The translations under genes and the position numbers were made by a program. Below the pieces are notes generated by a model, which worked only from the letters and a program-made list of their open reading frames with translations, did not search any database and had not been told where the DNA came from. From NCBI GenBank assembly GCA_026874595.1, contig CM049312.1, positions 26,219,956 through 26,283,955 on the forward strand: DNA of 64,000 nucleotides, given 5' to 3'. Below, piece by piece: positions 36,556 through 48,180 of the stretch. Position 1 is the first letter of the stretch. Each line of letters opens with the position of its first letter. This DNA comes from Sipunculus nudus. Taxonomy: Eukaryota; Annelida; Sipuncula; Golfingiida; Sipunculidae.

Positions 36556-36610
<55 letters not shown>
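36533..36610. repeat. Compound (TA)n(CA)n(TA)n microsatellite
   Basis: TA run, then TTCACACACACACACACATA, then a second TA run. The plus-strand frame across it is an artefact. Confidence 0.9.
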
Positions 36611-36613
<3 letters not shown>

Positions 36614-36837
36614 ACAGATTTCATATACTTTTAATCATAGGACCAAACTCATCCGTTAAATGTCTTAGGAGGAATATCGCCTTCTTCAGGAAGAGAAATT
36701 CTCATATTACAATATCATTACATCTTTACTTTATTTAAGAAACCGTTATGTATATGTATATGTATACATATGTATACGTTATGTATAAAATGTATATTCT
36801 GCACTTGATATAATTAAACTGGTGTAACATATACCAG

Positions 36838-37200
36838 GGTACCGGATCCTGTGGCTCAGAGACTCAAAGCTGGGAGTTCGTCAGTTCAAATCTTAACCGA
36901 GGAGCTGTGATATTTTCACGGACGGCACCTTGTTGTGATTCAGCGTGTGAGTAAACAGAGTCCACGTGTGTCTGTTAACAATAGCAAGGCCAGGGTATGC
37001 GCTCTGCAGACTTAATGAGAAGGCTGTACCCCACAGCTATATATCAATCACATACGAGTACAAGCCTTTGGATGGTTCCACGTTGTTGACACAGCAATGC
37101 TGATGAACACCCATCCAGGAGTTGCCGGTGCGGACACACCGGGCCCGGGCGATACACAGATATAGAGTAAAGTCACAGGAAGCGAGTGTAACCCAGCTGT
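36838..37200 (+). mobile_element. tRNA-derived SINE
   Basis: A tRNA-like head contains an A-box-like TGTGGCTCAGAGACTC and a B-box-like AGTTCAAATCT (36,883-36,893) at tRNA-like spacing. A non-tRNA body follows (TTGTGATTCAGCGTGTGAGT and AACAGAGTCCACGTGTGTCT), part of which recurs at 37,580-37,646. Pol III internal promoters of this type drive SINE transcription. The 3' end is not sharply defined. No intact tRNA cloverleaf forms, so this is not a tRNA gene. Confidence 0.65.
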
Positions 37201-37579
37201 CAATTAGTCACTAACCGAAATCGAACTCTGCAGATACTCCGTAAATACTATGCTTAAGAAATTTAAAAGTCAACATAAAAAAATATTACCTCCGCCAAAG
37301 AATGAATAAAGAGGTTAGAGGTTAGAGGAAAATCTATATCTAATCTGCTACATCGAGAAGGAACTATCAAAAGATGTGTTACTGCACCATCGCCCAACTG
37401 CCGTGAACCTGATTTGTATGCTGGTCTGCAGAGCTACGCGGTGCACTATGCTGTTCCATTGAGCATAATTAGGAGCAAGATTATACCTGTTATTTGACAC
37501 TATCATTTTCGCGTTTGTTTAATGTAAACGTTTCCAGGGAAAACCATCAAAGCACACAAGTACCTACCCTAAGCTATAT

Positions 37580-37646
37580 GCACCTTGTTGCGATTCAACG
37601 TGTGAGTTAACAGAGTCCACGTGTGTCTGTTAACAATAGGAATGCC
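37580..37646 (+). mobile_element. SINE body fragment
   Basis: GCACCTTGTTGCGATTCAAC and the following GTGTGAGT-AACAGAGTCCACG block, ending GTTAACAATAG, match 36,925-36,991 with few differences. The tRNA-like head is absent. It is a second, truncated copy of the same SINE in the same orientation. Confidence 0.7.
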
Positions 37647-39033
37647 GCGTCATAAGAGGTCCGAATTTGGTATGCCCGAGAGATAAACAAAAAGTAATCC
37701 AAACTGGTCCGTACATAGACCTTCATATCTTCTGGTATATCTCTGCTGGATTGACAAAACGGCCAATGGGCCGAATGTAAATTGGTTGTAAAGTTAGAAC
37801 ATATGACATTCGATAGGTCCAGGGGCTGAAATAACACGGGTAGCATAGTGTGATCTTGCATATCGGGTCCCAGGCATGAGTCACCAAAACATGCGTTGTT
37901 TTAGCAAGTTCGAACATGTCTTACATTTTACGGGCCAAGTAAGTCACGGCATCAGGGCATTGAAAGGTGTTGTGCACCTGTTCGATTCACCGGGGTCCTA
38001 CCCGCTGAGATTATGTTGACACCTGTGATCGCGCCCGGTCCACTTTTTTAGCAATCATGTACAAAGGTACATGATTTGGCAGGTACCAATTTATTTCAAA
38101 GAGAAGACACTATATTTCGTGTTAATTGAACATGCATTATAGGTGATTGGTCTCCTTTAAGGGTTCTATGCTTCTAGAATAAAAGTAGTTATTGTAAATT
38201 GTTTGAAAAAAAAAGAAAATTGAAATATCTTAAAAAAAAATCATTGACCCTATTGTGTCGATCATGAGGTTTTTGTAATCATTTCAAAGAATCGTAAAAG
38301 CTTTTCTTTAATGCACGCTTGGATATGTTAAATAAAAAAAGCGTATCAAAGTAACATTATTTAAAACCGGACAGCTTCAATTAAATCCACCATAGAAACT
38401 ACATGTAAATAATCGATATCTCGATCATTTTTCTAGGTTAGGTTAAGCGTTATGACCAAAGGGTTCCTTATTAATATTGTATTGAATATAGCAAATACAA
38501 GACTGATTTGTTAACGCTTCATTCAATTTCTACGTTCGCTGCCTAATAACCTATTTATTGTCATACATATTTCATTCTTGATAATGTGTGTAGGCGTATG
38601 CCTTAGTCAATGAAAGCAACGCTCACTTTTGTAAACTAAGAGGCAAAGCTGATAAACACACTGTGCAAACTCATGACGTTAGTAAAAGCAAATCAATTGA
38701 AATAGAACGTGGAATTATCATTTTACATTTTTATTCCTTTCATCCGAATGCACAAAATTCAAAGCAACATATTCCGTGTTATATAAGTGAATATCCCAAA
38801 TAATGTTTTTCGGCATATACTTTCTCAATTGTTTGAAAACAGTTTCTTTTTTTCAGCTCACAATACAAGGACGTAAACAACATTTTTATATCATTTCTTA
38901 TGCATTTTGCTTACATTTGTAACGTATTAACTTTAAAGACTTTTTCACTGGAAGCTATGATTATATGATTGTTGGTTATTGAACAAAACCGTTTCTGGTT
39001 TTCCCAGTAGAAGAATCTGGAAACCTTGTTGCT
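37647..39033. other. No gene seen; 3' flank of the GTPase gene
   Basis: A B-box-like GTTCGATTC at about 37,980 hints at another decayed SINE. Otherwise AT-rich sequence downstream of the minus-strand GTPase gene. Confidence 0.35.
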
Positions 39034-39039
39034 TTTATT
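39034..39039 (-). promoter_or_regulatory. AATAAA overlapping the stop codon
   Basis: Minus-strand GAATAAAAG places a canonical poly(A) signal across the TAA stop of the GTPase gene. If used, the 3' UTR would be only about 10-30 nt. It may equally be coincidental in AT-rich DNA. Confidence 0.3.
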
Positions 39040-41661
39040 CTAATAAATCAGCTATTGCTCTGAAGAATCTAGAAACTATGTTGCCTTTCTGCACAACTGC
39101 ACGTCGAGTATGATCTGAGGTTGGCAGTCTACTGGAATTGTTCAACTCGTTGGTCTCCTCGAAGCGCTTATACTTCTCACCTAAATCAGCATTTAAATCT
39201 TGCAAGCATGTCCCTGTGTCTACCATCAAATTTTCCAATTTATCTTTCACTTCACCCATTGAAAGTTTCTTGTATGTTTCATGATGATGTCGTAACTCTT
39301 CTGCGGTCTTGTAATTCTTGCCAAATTTTAAAGTCTAGAAAATTGACAATTTTCAAAAGTTAATTTGACAAAGTTAAAAACTTTGTACGAGATATGGGAT
39401 AAAGTTTTAATCAAAATGCATTTATGATGGTTATGGTCTGTAATATACTAATTTCGCAACAACTTAACTTTTGACAACAAAGGAATTGTTTTCCCATCTT
39501 TACCTTTTTTTCATAAAATATTCTGAAATTCTTTGTTTCATGTTTTACTTCTTCCGCCTTTACGTCTTTATCATGGTGTTAGTGAAAATTTAAACTCGCT
39601 GGGGTTTCTCATTACGTATGACACTATAGTTAAAATAAAATATAATTTGTTATCTACTTGCCTTTTCCATGTTCTCATTGTAAGCACACAGCGCTTGCTC
39701 TTTGATTATAGGCCATTGGAGTAAAGCTTCCCTCTATAAACAAAAAAAAAAGTAACAATACAGATATTTTTATTATAAAAGGATATATTAATATATTTTT
39801 ATCATTATATATATAGTATGCACCAATGATATATTAAATCCATTTATAATGGATCAACATTTCTATATGAACAAAACTTTGTGTATGCAGAAACATTAAG
39901 ATGCAACAAAGCATCTAGTACCAAAAAAATAGTGCATTTAAACATTTTATTTAGTTTTATCATAAGTTTTTTAGCATTTATTTTATTCGTTATATAAAGT
40001 TCTCTGATAAATGTATTTGAGTAGAGAACTTCACTGTATATGCCAAGTTTAAAAGTAAGATAAAGGAATATACATAACCTTTGCAACTTGCAAAGCCTCA
40101 CTGTTTACTTGAAAGTAAAACTGAACTCGTGCTCTGCATTTTTCTTCTTTTGTGTTTTTAGATTCTTCGTCTATTTCTCTCAGTTCTTCCATATATTTGC
40201 TCTTGGCTTCTGAAATATACTTGTTATGGTATTGTATTATTGCTTCCTCAGATACAGGATATGTCACGTTTCCGTATTTCTGCAAAAAAATAATGTTTTC
40301 ACAGATGTTAAAATGCAATGTTTATAATCAACGAAGATTATTTTTGTAAGAAAATTTTACACTAATATCATGACTCATAAAAATAAATTTCAACCTTGTC
40401 CATTTGGTTTTTGTAGAAGCTGAAACAGTCATTCAGGGTTTGGTACTTGATCAGCTTTTCTTCTTCATTCTGTTTGATAATTAATATAAAATATAAGTAA
40501 TTATAGGGTAACAAAGGTAAAGGTTTTGCTAAAATGAACATTGAATTATTATTGAATAATTGTTGAATATGGACATTTATAATATATACGTGCACCATGA
40601 AAAATAGCTTTAAATACCTTGTACTCTCTAATCAGACGTTGCTCCTCAAGTGCTTTTTCCAGTTGTTCTTCAAAATAGTCTATGAGCTGCCTCTCGGCCA
40701 TACTTTGATGATCAACGCAGTTCATGATCTCCTTTCTAAAATATGTTATAGTGATATCCATAGCCTGTCGGTAAATCTGTTCAAGGTCACTCCCCTCACA
40801 TGTCTGTGGTTTGGGCAATAACTGCGAGATGGATAAAATAAATATATAATATACATGTTTATTTAATACTTTAGTACCAGCCATATGAAAACAAATTGAA
40901 TAAATATGTAATCAAATTGAATGAATGTCATCAAATAAATTTATGGAACTGTTATTATTTATATTAATCCTTTTTGGAGCATTTCATAGCAGATGCTCTG
41001 TCGGTCACTAATCAAAACATAATCACGAGTTACCTGCTTGATGCGGTCTAGAAAAGCGACTTTGCCATTTGCGGCTGCTTCCATGCACTTTTCTTTATCT
41101 TGTTTCTGTTTCAAATGCAAAGGGATGAAGAAAAAACATTCACAGGAATGTATATATATTTGATGCATAATGATACAAATAGAGCACAGTACAGTTGGAA
41201 ATCTCAATACCTGTCTCTTGGACATTTTCAATTTATATGTCATCTTGGCCACCTCCACGATTCGAGCCACCTCCTGTTGGCACTTGTCAATGAAGATGAT
41301 CTTTTCCTCTTTACCTCCTTTAGAATTTTTGCAGAAAGTCTCAACGGCATACTCTGTTATTTCGTCGAATTTCCATTCAACATTGTTTGGGTAATTTTTG
41401 TCGAATTGGTCCAAGATCTTGTTTAAAGGTTAAACACAGATTATACAACACAGATCGAACATCAATTAACGAGATTTCCGCGAAAATATTAAATACTCTT
41501 GATTCTCAAATTGAACTGTGTAAAAAAAGGTTCTGAAGACTATTAAGTTACCTGATGGATTTTTTCCTCTGCCTTCTCTATAGCTCCTTCAAGGACTGGC
41601 TTATTTAGCACATCCATCATATTCTGGAAGATATGTAATAACTGTAAATGATGAAGCATTT

Positions 41662-41707
<46 letters not shown>

Positions 41708-44322
41708 CATCGTTAAATCATTGTTCTTCATTTTTATAATGCTTATGGGAAACACCTTGAACTATCATAACACCCCTCCTGTTCGGATGGCATTCTTAAA
41801 GAAAAACTAGTCAATTTACCTGGTGGGTTGCCCCTGGCGATGGCACTGTCCCTTTCTGGAATGCCGCCATATGTTGCTTAAAAAAATTGGAGTCTGTATT
41901 TAGTAATGTTTCTAAGGATAAATTATATCGCTATTTATTATATTTGCAAATTTCGATATGTAAAAGTCAGATATATTTTGATAATCTTTCAAAATGTTAG
42001 ACTTTTAAAGTAAATCTTGTTGGATATTAACTAGTCTTACAATCATAAGTTGGATCACTTGGTTTCCTGTCAACTGTTGATTCCCCCATTTCTTCGTATG
42101 TGATGTCACGTTGCTACGTTTGAGCAGAAAATTAGCGAACTTGCGTAGATTTTTTACGAAAGGCTTGGACAATTCTGAAAATTTAAATATATCCTTTCAT
42201 ATACCCTTATGTGATCTGAAGTTTCTCAAATAAATGCAAAGCCTTCAAAATTGTAGCAGGTTGATCATAATTTCTCAAAAATCGCTTAATTTTGTGAAAT
42301 TTCCCGATAAAATCTTAAGATAGCCGCAGTATGTCATTATACATGTATAGGAAAATGTTGCAGTATATCTAAATCTACTTGACACTTCTCCTCTGAACGG
42401 GATGCCCTCATCCTCATCCTCTTCACTTTCATTCTCGACGGTGGTTGTTTGCGTGGCTTTTACCCCAGGGTGTGGCATCAGAAAACATTCCAGTCTTTCA
42501 AAACATCTATGAAGGTTTTCACGAAGAGTTCCGGCTTCAGTGCTTGCTTCTTCCAATGTCTAGATAGAATGACAACACAGTATGTGAAAATAAAGTAAAA
42601 TAGCAATTAAGTATAAGAATGTTTTTTTTTCTCGCGTATAATGCAAACTGTACCTGCTTTAGATAATCTGCCCCTCCAGTTTCTCCAAAAGCGAATGACT
42701 GTGGGTCAATCCAGTCTCGAACAAGGAATACAAGCCTCTGAAAAAAGTAATATTTGAACAATTTAAGGGGAACTTAACTGATGAATTATTTTCGTCTCAA
42801 CCGTACACAAGATTAATTATCAGACTGAACCGGAAATTCACATATTGTTCATATATTCGTCCAAAATTAAGCATTAGTCAGAGGTTTATTTATGTTTTGT
42901 GTATGTTTAAAAAATGCAACCTGAAAGGGCTTCCAATTTGGTAACTCCAAGTTGTCATTGAATGACCTTGTTCCCGCCTCGAGGAATAGCTATAAAGGAT
43001 AAGCATATACATTTTAAGTACACGTAAACACCTAATTGCACATTATTAAACAATTTTTCCATGCAGCTGTATACCTGCGCTCCTACATTATATATTGTGA
43101 TTTTGTGCGCTGATTTAAACCGTATTTCACAAGCAAAAAAAAAAAGTCTCAATAAATGACTTTGTAGAAATACAAGTTTGAAATATACAGTTACCTCAAA
43201 ATGCTTAAGGTGATCCTCTCTCAGCATACCTTGGACATTATAGATCTGAAATTTTAAATTTAGAAATTTTAAGAATTTTTTTATAAATCTGCCGTTATCC
43301 ATTTTTAGAGACACACTTTAAATTTTAAATACGAACTTATAACGAGTGGTCATGTAAATTATACGCATTGAAAATGTTCCTATATATAAACGAACATTGT
43401 TTAACATTAAGAATATAAACAGAAAAAAACTGACTTGGATCGAGCTCATCAGCGTGCTGAGCGTTATCATAACAACAGCGTCCTCCGTAGTTGTGTACTC
43501 ATCGTACAGCCCCTGAGTGTCCATAAGTATGACCCCCACCTGTTTTTGCGAAGTAATAAAAAAACTACGAGCTACGAAGTATCAGGATTTTGCCAAATTG
43601 CATTTTACAATAATGAACATCAACTAAATATAAATAACTTGAAATGATTGCTCTTTTTATTTATATTAATAGTGTATATTTCTACATATTTCCCTTTTAA
43701 AATACCGTTCTCCCATCTTCTCCTTCCAGTAGGAACGGTCTGTTCCATAACAGAATACCAGTGGTGGTTACCTTTGTCCCTTGGCCCCATTCGAACCCTG
43801 TTAATTCTTCTTCCCTCTTTAGCCAATTAATACCAGGCTCAGTAGACTCCATCTGCTCCTTTTCCTGTATATAAGACATTTGAAATCAGTTAAAGCCATT
43901 TATATATTGTTGATAATAGTGTTTGGAATATTTTGCGGGAACTCCACATGTTTAAATACGTGGGTATGTGACGTGGATCGGCGATTACTAGCATATAAAT
44001 ATAAAGGGTACAAGGAATTATTTTAAGGCCCTTTAAAAGCAGAATGTTCAGTTGTAATATACAATATAACTTTTCTATATATTAATCTATCTCGTATGTA
44101 TTAAAATTAGCGATAGCGTACCATATCCTCCAGATATCTAAGGAGGTAGTTGAGCAGAAAGGACTTCCCAGTCCTGAAAGCACCACATATTGAAATAATC
44201 ACCACGGGATTCTCTTCAACCGGCTGAAGTACCTTCTGTAGTGCTTCAGAGTTCAATGTTAACTTGCATTCGTTTTCAGGATGCCATTCCACTATTTTTA
44301 CAGGCCCTGCTCGAGTTGCCAT
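39035..44322 (-). CDS. Atlastin/GBP-like GTPase with four tandem helical modules (17 exons, 747 aa)
   Basis: Large GTPase of the atlastin/GBP family. Coding exons, 5' to 3': 44,322-44,122; 43,864-43,706; 43,539-43,435; 43,245-43,195; 42,989-42,921; 42,737-42,654; 42,559-42,379; 42,174-42,041; 41,876-41,820; 41,623-41,552; 41,417-41,211; 41,105-41,034; 40,821-40,618; 40,469-40,395; 40,279-40,079; 39,733-39,662; 39,334-39,035. All junctions are phase 0 except phase 1 after exon 7. An in-frame TGA lies 18 bp before the ATG. G motifs: P-loop GAFRTGKS (47-54, Arg50 at the catalytic-arginine position), switch TTTGI (100-104), DTQG (127-130), RDW (202-204), CFLMPHPG (248-255). Residues 348-440, 441-532, 533-624 and 625 to about 715 are four helical modules. 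Sequence beyond the GTPase fold is long for an atlastin, with no membrane hairpin; the extreme C-terminus (IVSRFFRAIADLLE) looks amphipathic. Family members tether or remodel membranes, or act in cell-autonomous defence; the exact role here is unknown. Confidence 0.9.
39656..39661 (-). other. GC splice donor (AAG|GCAAGT), intron 16
   Basis: Exon 16 ends ATGGAAAAG and the intron begins GCAAGT. Only this junction keeps the frame into the last exon (TLKFGKNYK...). The alternative GT four bases on (GTAGAT) would shift the frame. AG|GCAAGT is the standard context of the minor GC-AG intron class. Confidence 0.8.
41668..41704. repeat. (TA)n microsatellite within intron 9
   Basis: TA run inside the short intron between coding exons 9 and 10 of the GTPase gene, potentially length-polymorphic. 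Confidence 0.9.
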
Positions 44323-45671
44323 TGTGATGCACCTCCTTCAATGGTGCTTTTGCACAACAAAAAAGAAGAAACATGAGGGAAGACTATGAAGGAAGACTTG
44401 TTGAATGTCTTGTTTTATGATGTACAATATTTAAAGCAAACAAGTGTAAAGAGCCAATATTATCTCGCACCTTTCTCATATTTGTTCCTTGTCCATTTTG
44501 CCACCATTAAGTATGCGCTTTTAATAACCTTTCTCAAGATATAAGACATATTAGACATATATGCAGAACAATTCAGTATATGAAATAATCGTACTCACTG
44601 CGTGTGTGGACCAGGAAGAACCTTCAATGTTGTGAAGCAAATCGGGCATATACTTTGGAACCCATTATTTTGTTATATCTGTGTTCTCATTTATATTCAA
44701 AGAGGTGGAGCATACGAGAGACATCCAATGAACGAGACCCATATGTAAGAATACAGACAGCATGAGTGCAGCACCATAGCCAATCATGAACCGTGAGCCG
44801 TGCGTCACTGGCGACAGGCCCTGATCAATACCCTGTATAAATGTATGATATTTACTCTGTTTCAGGTCGCCTGCCTTACATAACGGGTGTGAGAAGCAGG
44901 CAGACATCAGAGCCGGTAAGTCTATGTGACTATATATATTTTACACTAAAGAAACATGAACATGAACACAATCAATTCTGCACATGTTGTTTATTCTATG
45001 CTGAGACAGTGGATGTGATAACTGTCTCTGTAAAAGGACATGGACTGCATCGCTTACCAGGGGCGTATTCAATGAGGGCTCTTGTTAACCTTTTTCATGC
45101 ATCCCTTTATAGTTATACCATACAGCGCATTCCCCTTTTCACATATATAGCATTTATATTCAGCTGGCAGGAGTTGTTAGCTTGTTCAAAGTCACATGTA
45201 TCTGCTCGACATTCAGTATAGGATTCGCTAGAGATCACATAGTTGAAAATCTTTAGCTAAATATTCAGCTAATTTATTCATAATTTATAAATATTCATAC
45301 TAATTTACTAATCACGTTCTGAAATCCATATTTGCTATTATACATAATTAGTATTTTTGCACCAGGCAAGATATTTTTATTTACAGGTCACTTTTAAGTC
45401 GTTGGGATATCCCGAATAGAGTTATTATTGTCAATATTTTATATAAAAGTAAAGGTATAGGGAGGCTTTTATCGTGCATCTATCATATTTGGAGCCATCT
45501 GGGGAGGAGGATGCAAACTCTAAGTATCCCTGCCGATCTCCGACCATACAAAGGTCTTTTGATGTATTCAACTTCTGCATTATCCACACATTGACATTAT
45601 CTTTTGAGTCTTCACATTTATAATTATTTTGCAAACTTTTTTTGTTATCGAACTTTGTTATAAAATCATAA
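44323..45671. other. 5' flank of the GTPase gene
   Basis: Just upstream of the ATG on the minus strand, a pyrimidine-rich TTTCTTCTTTTTTG and AAAAG (acceptor-like, exon start about 44,346) suggest that the first coding exon may be preceded by a non-coding exon further up. A minus-strand frame at 44,665-44,907 has one hydrophobic stretch (MIGYGAALMLSVFLHMGLV) but no recognisable identity. No TATA-driven promoter can be pinned down. Confidence 0.35.
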
Positions 45672-46133
45672 ACCTGTTGTTTCATCTAGTAACTGGAAAC
45701 CTCATACGGTTATTGATCAAGACCGGTTTTATCAGTCCCTGATAATGATTGCCATATTACAGCAAACGTGACAGTTTCGAAGCTCTAGTTCAACTAATCT
45801 CCCGAAACCTGGTGTAGCTACTGCATTGAGTGAACTCTTTAGCTGCACCTGGCTAGACTAAATGAACTTTTGACCTGCACCTAGCTGCACTTAATGAACA
45901 CTTGACCTGTTGCATAATCTGATCCAGTGGGAAGACTGCCGAAGCCATAAATAGAATGCAGCTACTGCACTGAGTGAACTCTTGACCTCTTGCTTGATCT
46001 GATACAGTTGGCAGTTTGTAGAAGCTATAAATAGATCCAGACTCACCGATTGCCTGGTGCGAAATCTGAAATAGTAGTCACACCATTGCATAAGCTAACA
46101 AATTGGCTCCACATTCAGCCTTGAGGGACTTAA

Positions 46134-46243
46134 CACCTATGAGGTGATCACATATCACTCATGAGGCGAGCACATGCTACCCATGAGGTGATCACAAGTC
46201 GCCCATGAGGTTTTCACATGACACCCATGAGGCGATCACATGC
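46134..46243 (+). repeat. About 21-bp minisatellite (CCCATGAGGTGATCACATG)
   Basis: Five degenerate units around CCCATGAGGTGATCACA. The equivalent array is present in copy B at about 50,243-50,348, and a shorter one in copy C at about 54,598-54,660. Confidence 0.85.
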
Positions 46244-47400
46244 CTTGTGCCTGTCTGCACTGATTGCACTCTTGGCATATATCTTGCTGCATTGAATGAA
46301 TTATGTTGACCTGTTGCCAAAATGTGAAACAGTTGGCAGTTTCTCAACCTAATCAAATATACAGACACAATCTTGGCTTGTTGGTTTATACGTTTACACA
46401 TATTGAAAGACTTCGGCTAAAATGTTACTTTTTTTTCAAGCTGACATATTCATAAGACTTTTTATCAAAATATCTAGAATAATAAAAGATAGACGACGAA
46501 CGACGGATGTCAGATGCCGGACGACCCCACACCATCGCATTAGCTCACAGGTTCGCTAAAAAAATGATCGAGGGTCACAATGTGTCATCGCTCATATTCG
46601 CTTTCATAATCATATGAAAAGCAAGGATCCACAATGAAAAGCTTTTTATACATTACAGGTTTCATTTCAGTGCCCGGCTAATTAGCCATATGGCCCAACT
46701 GCATTGATATGAACCTTGAATGATGTACCGTATCACCTATCCCTGGTGCTTCTGTATCTGTAAGATGCACACGTGGACGATTAATGAAAGCGATATCTAA
46801 CTTCTGTCCTTGGATAAAATTACTCCACTGGCCTTAAGTACTACCATATCAAAGTCAAAAGTCACTTTACTCACCTATTACAAGTCATGTTAAACTCCAA
46901 TTTGCAAACTCAGATTTATGTAGTATAGGTGCATTATATCGGACTGAACTTGAGAGGGCTAAATACCAAGTGAACCCACACTTGTATGCAGATAATTTGG
47001 GGTCAGTGCTAATAGACACTCAACTGGTGATACCCTTTTTCATTTTTTTAGATCTGCCTGTAATGCCACATTTGCCTTGGGCAGAGAGAACCAACTTTCC
47101 ATATTTTGTCAATGACATCGTGTACGATATCCTGAATAATAAGCAAATAAATGACGCTCATTTTTTACTGCATATTTCTAATTTATAAAATACTATTACA
47201 TATTCTTTATATTAGTATGATATATAATCTATGCATGTTTACGATATACCCATATTTGGTATACTTATCAATAACGTCGCGTACACATATCATGAGAAGA
47301 AAAATAAGAAAAGACGATTATTTCCCTATATAACTTATACAATTGATAACATAAGATAACATATTATTCACAGTTAGTAGAGCTGAAGCATATAAGCATT

Positions 47401-47434
47401 GAACCTACATTTAAAAAAAAGAAAATGTAGGTTC
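47401..47434. repeat. Perfect 12-bp-stem hairpin in copy A
   Basis: GAACCTACATTT and AAATGTAGGTTC flank a 10-nt A-rich loop. The matching hairpin in copy B is 51,507-51,540 (11-bp stem). Copy C has a decayed version near 55,845-55,880 plus a second related hairpin at about 55,616-55,653. Confidence 0.8.
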
Positions 47435-48057
47435 AGTTGCTGTTAAAGTCCCGTTAAAAGCAGCCCTGTATAAAAACCTATTTAATGCTATTCTAAGTGT
47501 TTAAGATAACAACTATATCAAAAGCTAACACATGACGGTCAGGATTCAACATTTGAACTAAACTGTCCCATAACATATGTCGTATACGGATTTGATACTT
47601 GGTTTGTTTCACAACAGCTAAAGGGACTGTTGACAATCATAATGATCAGTCAAATAAAAAAAAATTACAAAGCTATACATTTCTATTGACTAATGCATGG
47701 AGTGTATTGAAACTATTGATCGAGGGTAACTGCTTTTGCTATCCCGGTGTACTGGTGTTACTCATATTTTAAAATTGCTTCTTTTGTTTTACTAATTTCT
47801 CCAGTGTTTCAAACGTATTTTAACACTATTCAATAAATTAACTATACATTCTTTTCTGATTGCACAACGCGGCTCCTAGCAATTCTGATTGGGACTATGA
47901 ACTTAGCGTTAATATATTCACTCTGTTAATATAAGAAAAAAAATAAAAATATGGCTAAATGACCTTTATTTTTTTGGAAGGACTGTGTTGGCTACAAAAC
48001 AACATGCACCCACGGATCGTTCGAGAAACACTAACCGGCTTATTGAATCAATGACAT

Positions 48058-48180
48058 TTGTTATGGTGGTGCCATCTATGGAAGAAAATGGAAACTGATA
48101 CCACTTACGTCTGCTAAGCCGAGCAAGGGCAGGGTGTGTTGATGTATGCAAGCTCCCATTTTTTTTACACAGAGGAATTA
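48058..48180. other. Breakpoint flank of copy A
   Basis: Unlike the sequence following copies B and C, which begins GGAAC-ATT-ACAACCAGA. It marks where the A duplication ends. Confidence 0.5.

Larger units (their letters stand above)
45672..48057 (+). repeat. Intergenic tandem duplication, copy A (2,386 bp)
   Basis: Nearly identical, base for base, to 49,778-52,159, with only scattered substitutions and short indels. Boundaries are sharp: it opens at ACCTGTTGTTTCATC and closes at CAATGACAT, after which the two copies have unrelated flanks. Open frames in it are conserved only because the copies are young. It contains the CATGAGGTGATCACA minisatellite, a GACGACGAACGACGGATG block and a small hairpin. 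Confidence 0.95.

Noticed and set aside
36841-36905. tRNA gene
   Set aside because: A- and B-box-like sequences are present, but the acceptor and anticodon stems do not pair properly and a SINE body follows, with a second body copy nearby.
40549-40884. Separate small genes at each open frame between 39 and 44.3 kb
   Set aside because: The frames are bounded by phase-matched splice sites and join into a single continuous GTPase protein, so they are exons of one gene.
44665-44907. 80-residue minus-strand frame with one hydrophobic segment upstream of the GTPase gene
   Set aside because: No family recognised and no clear splice link to the first coding exon; a single hydrophobic stretch in AT-rich DNA is weak evidence.
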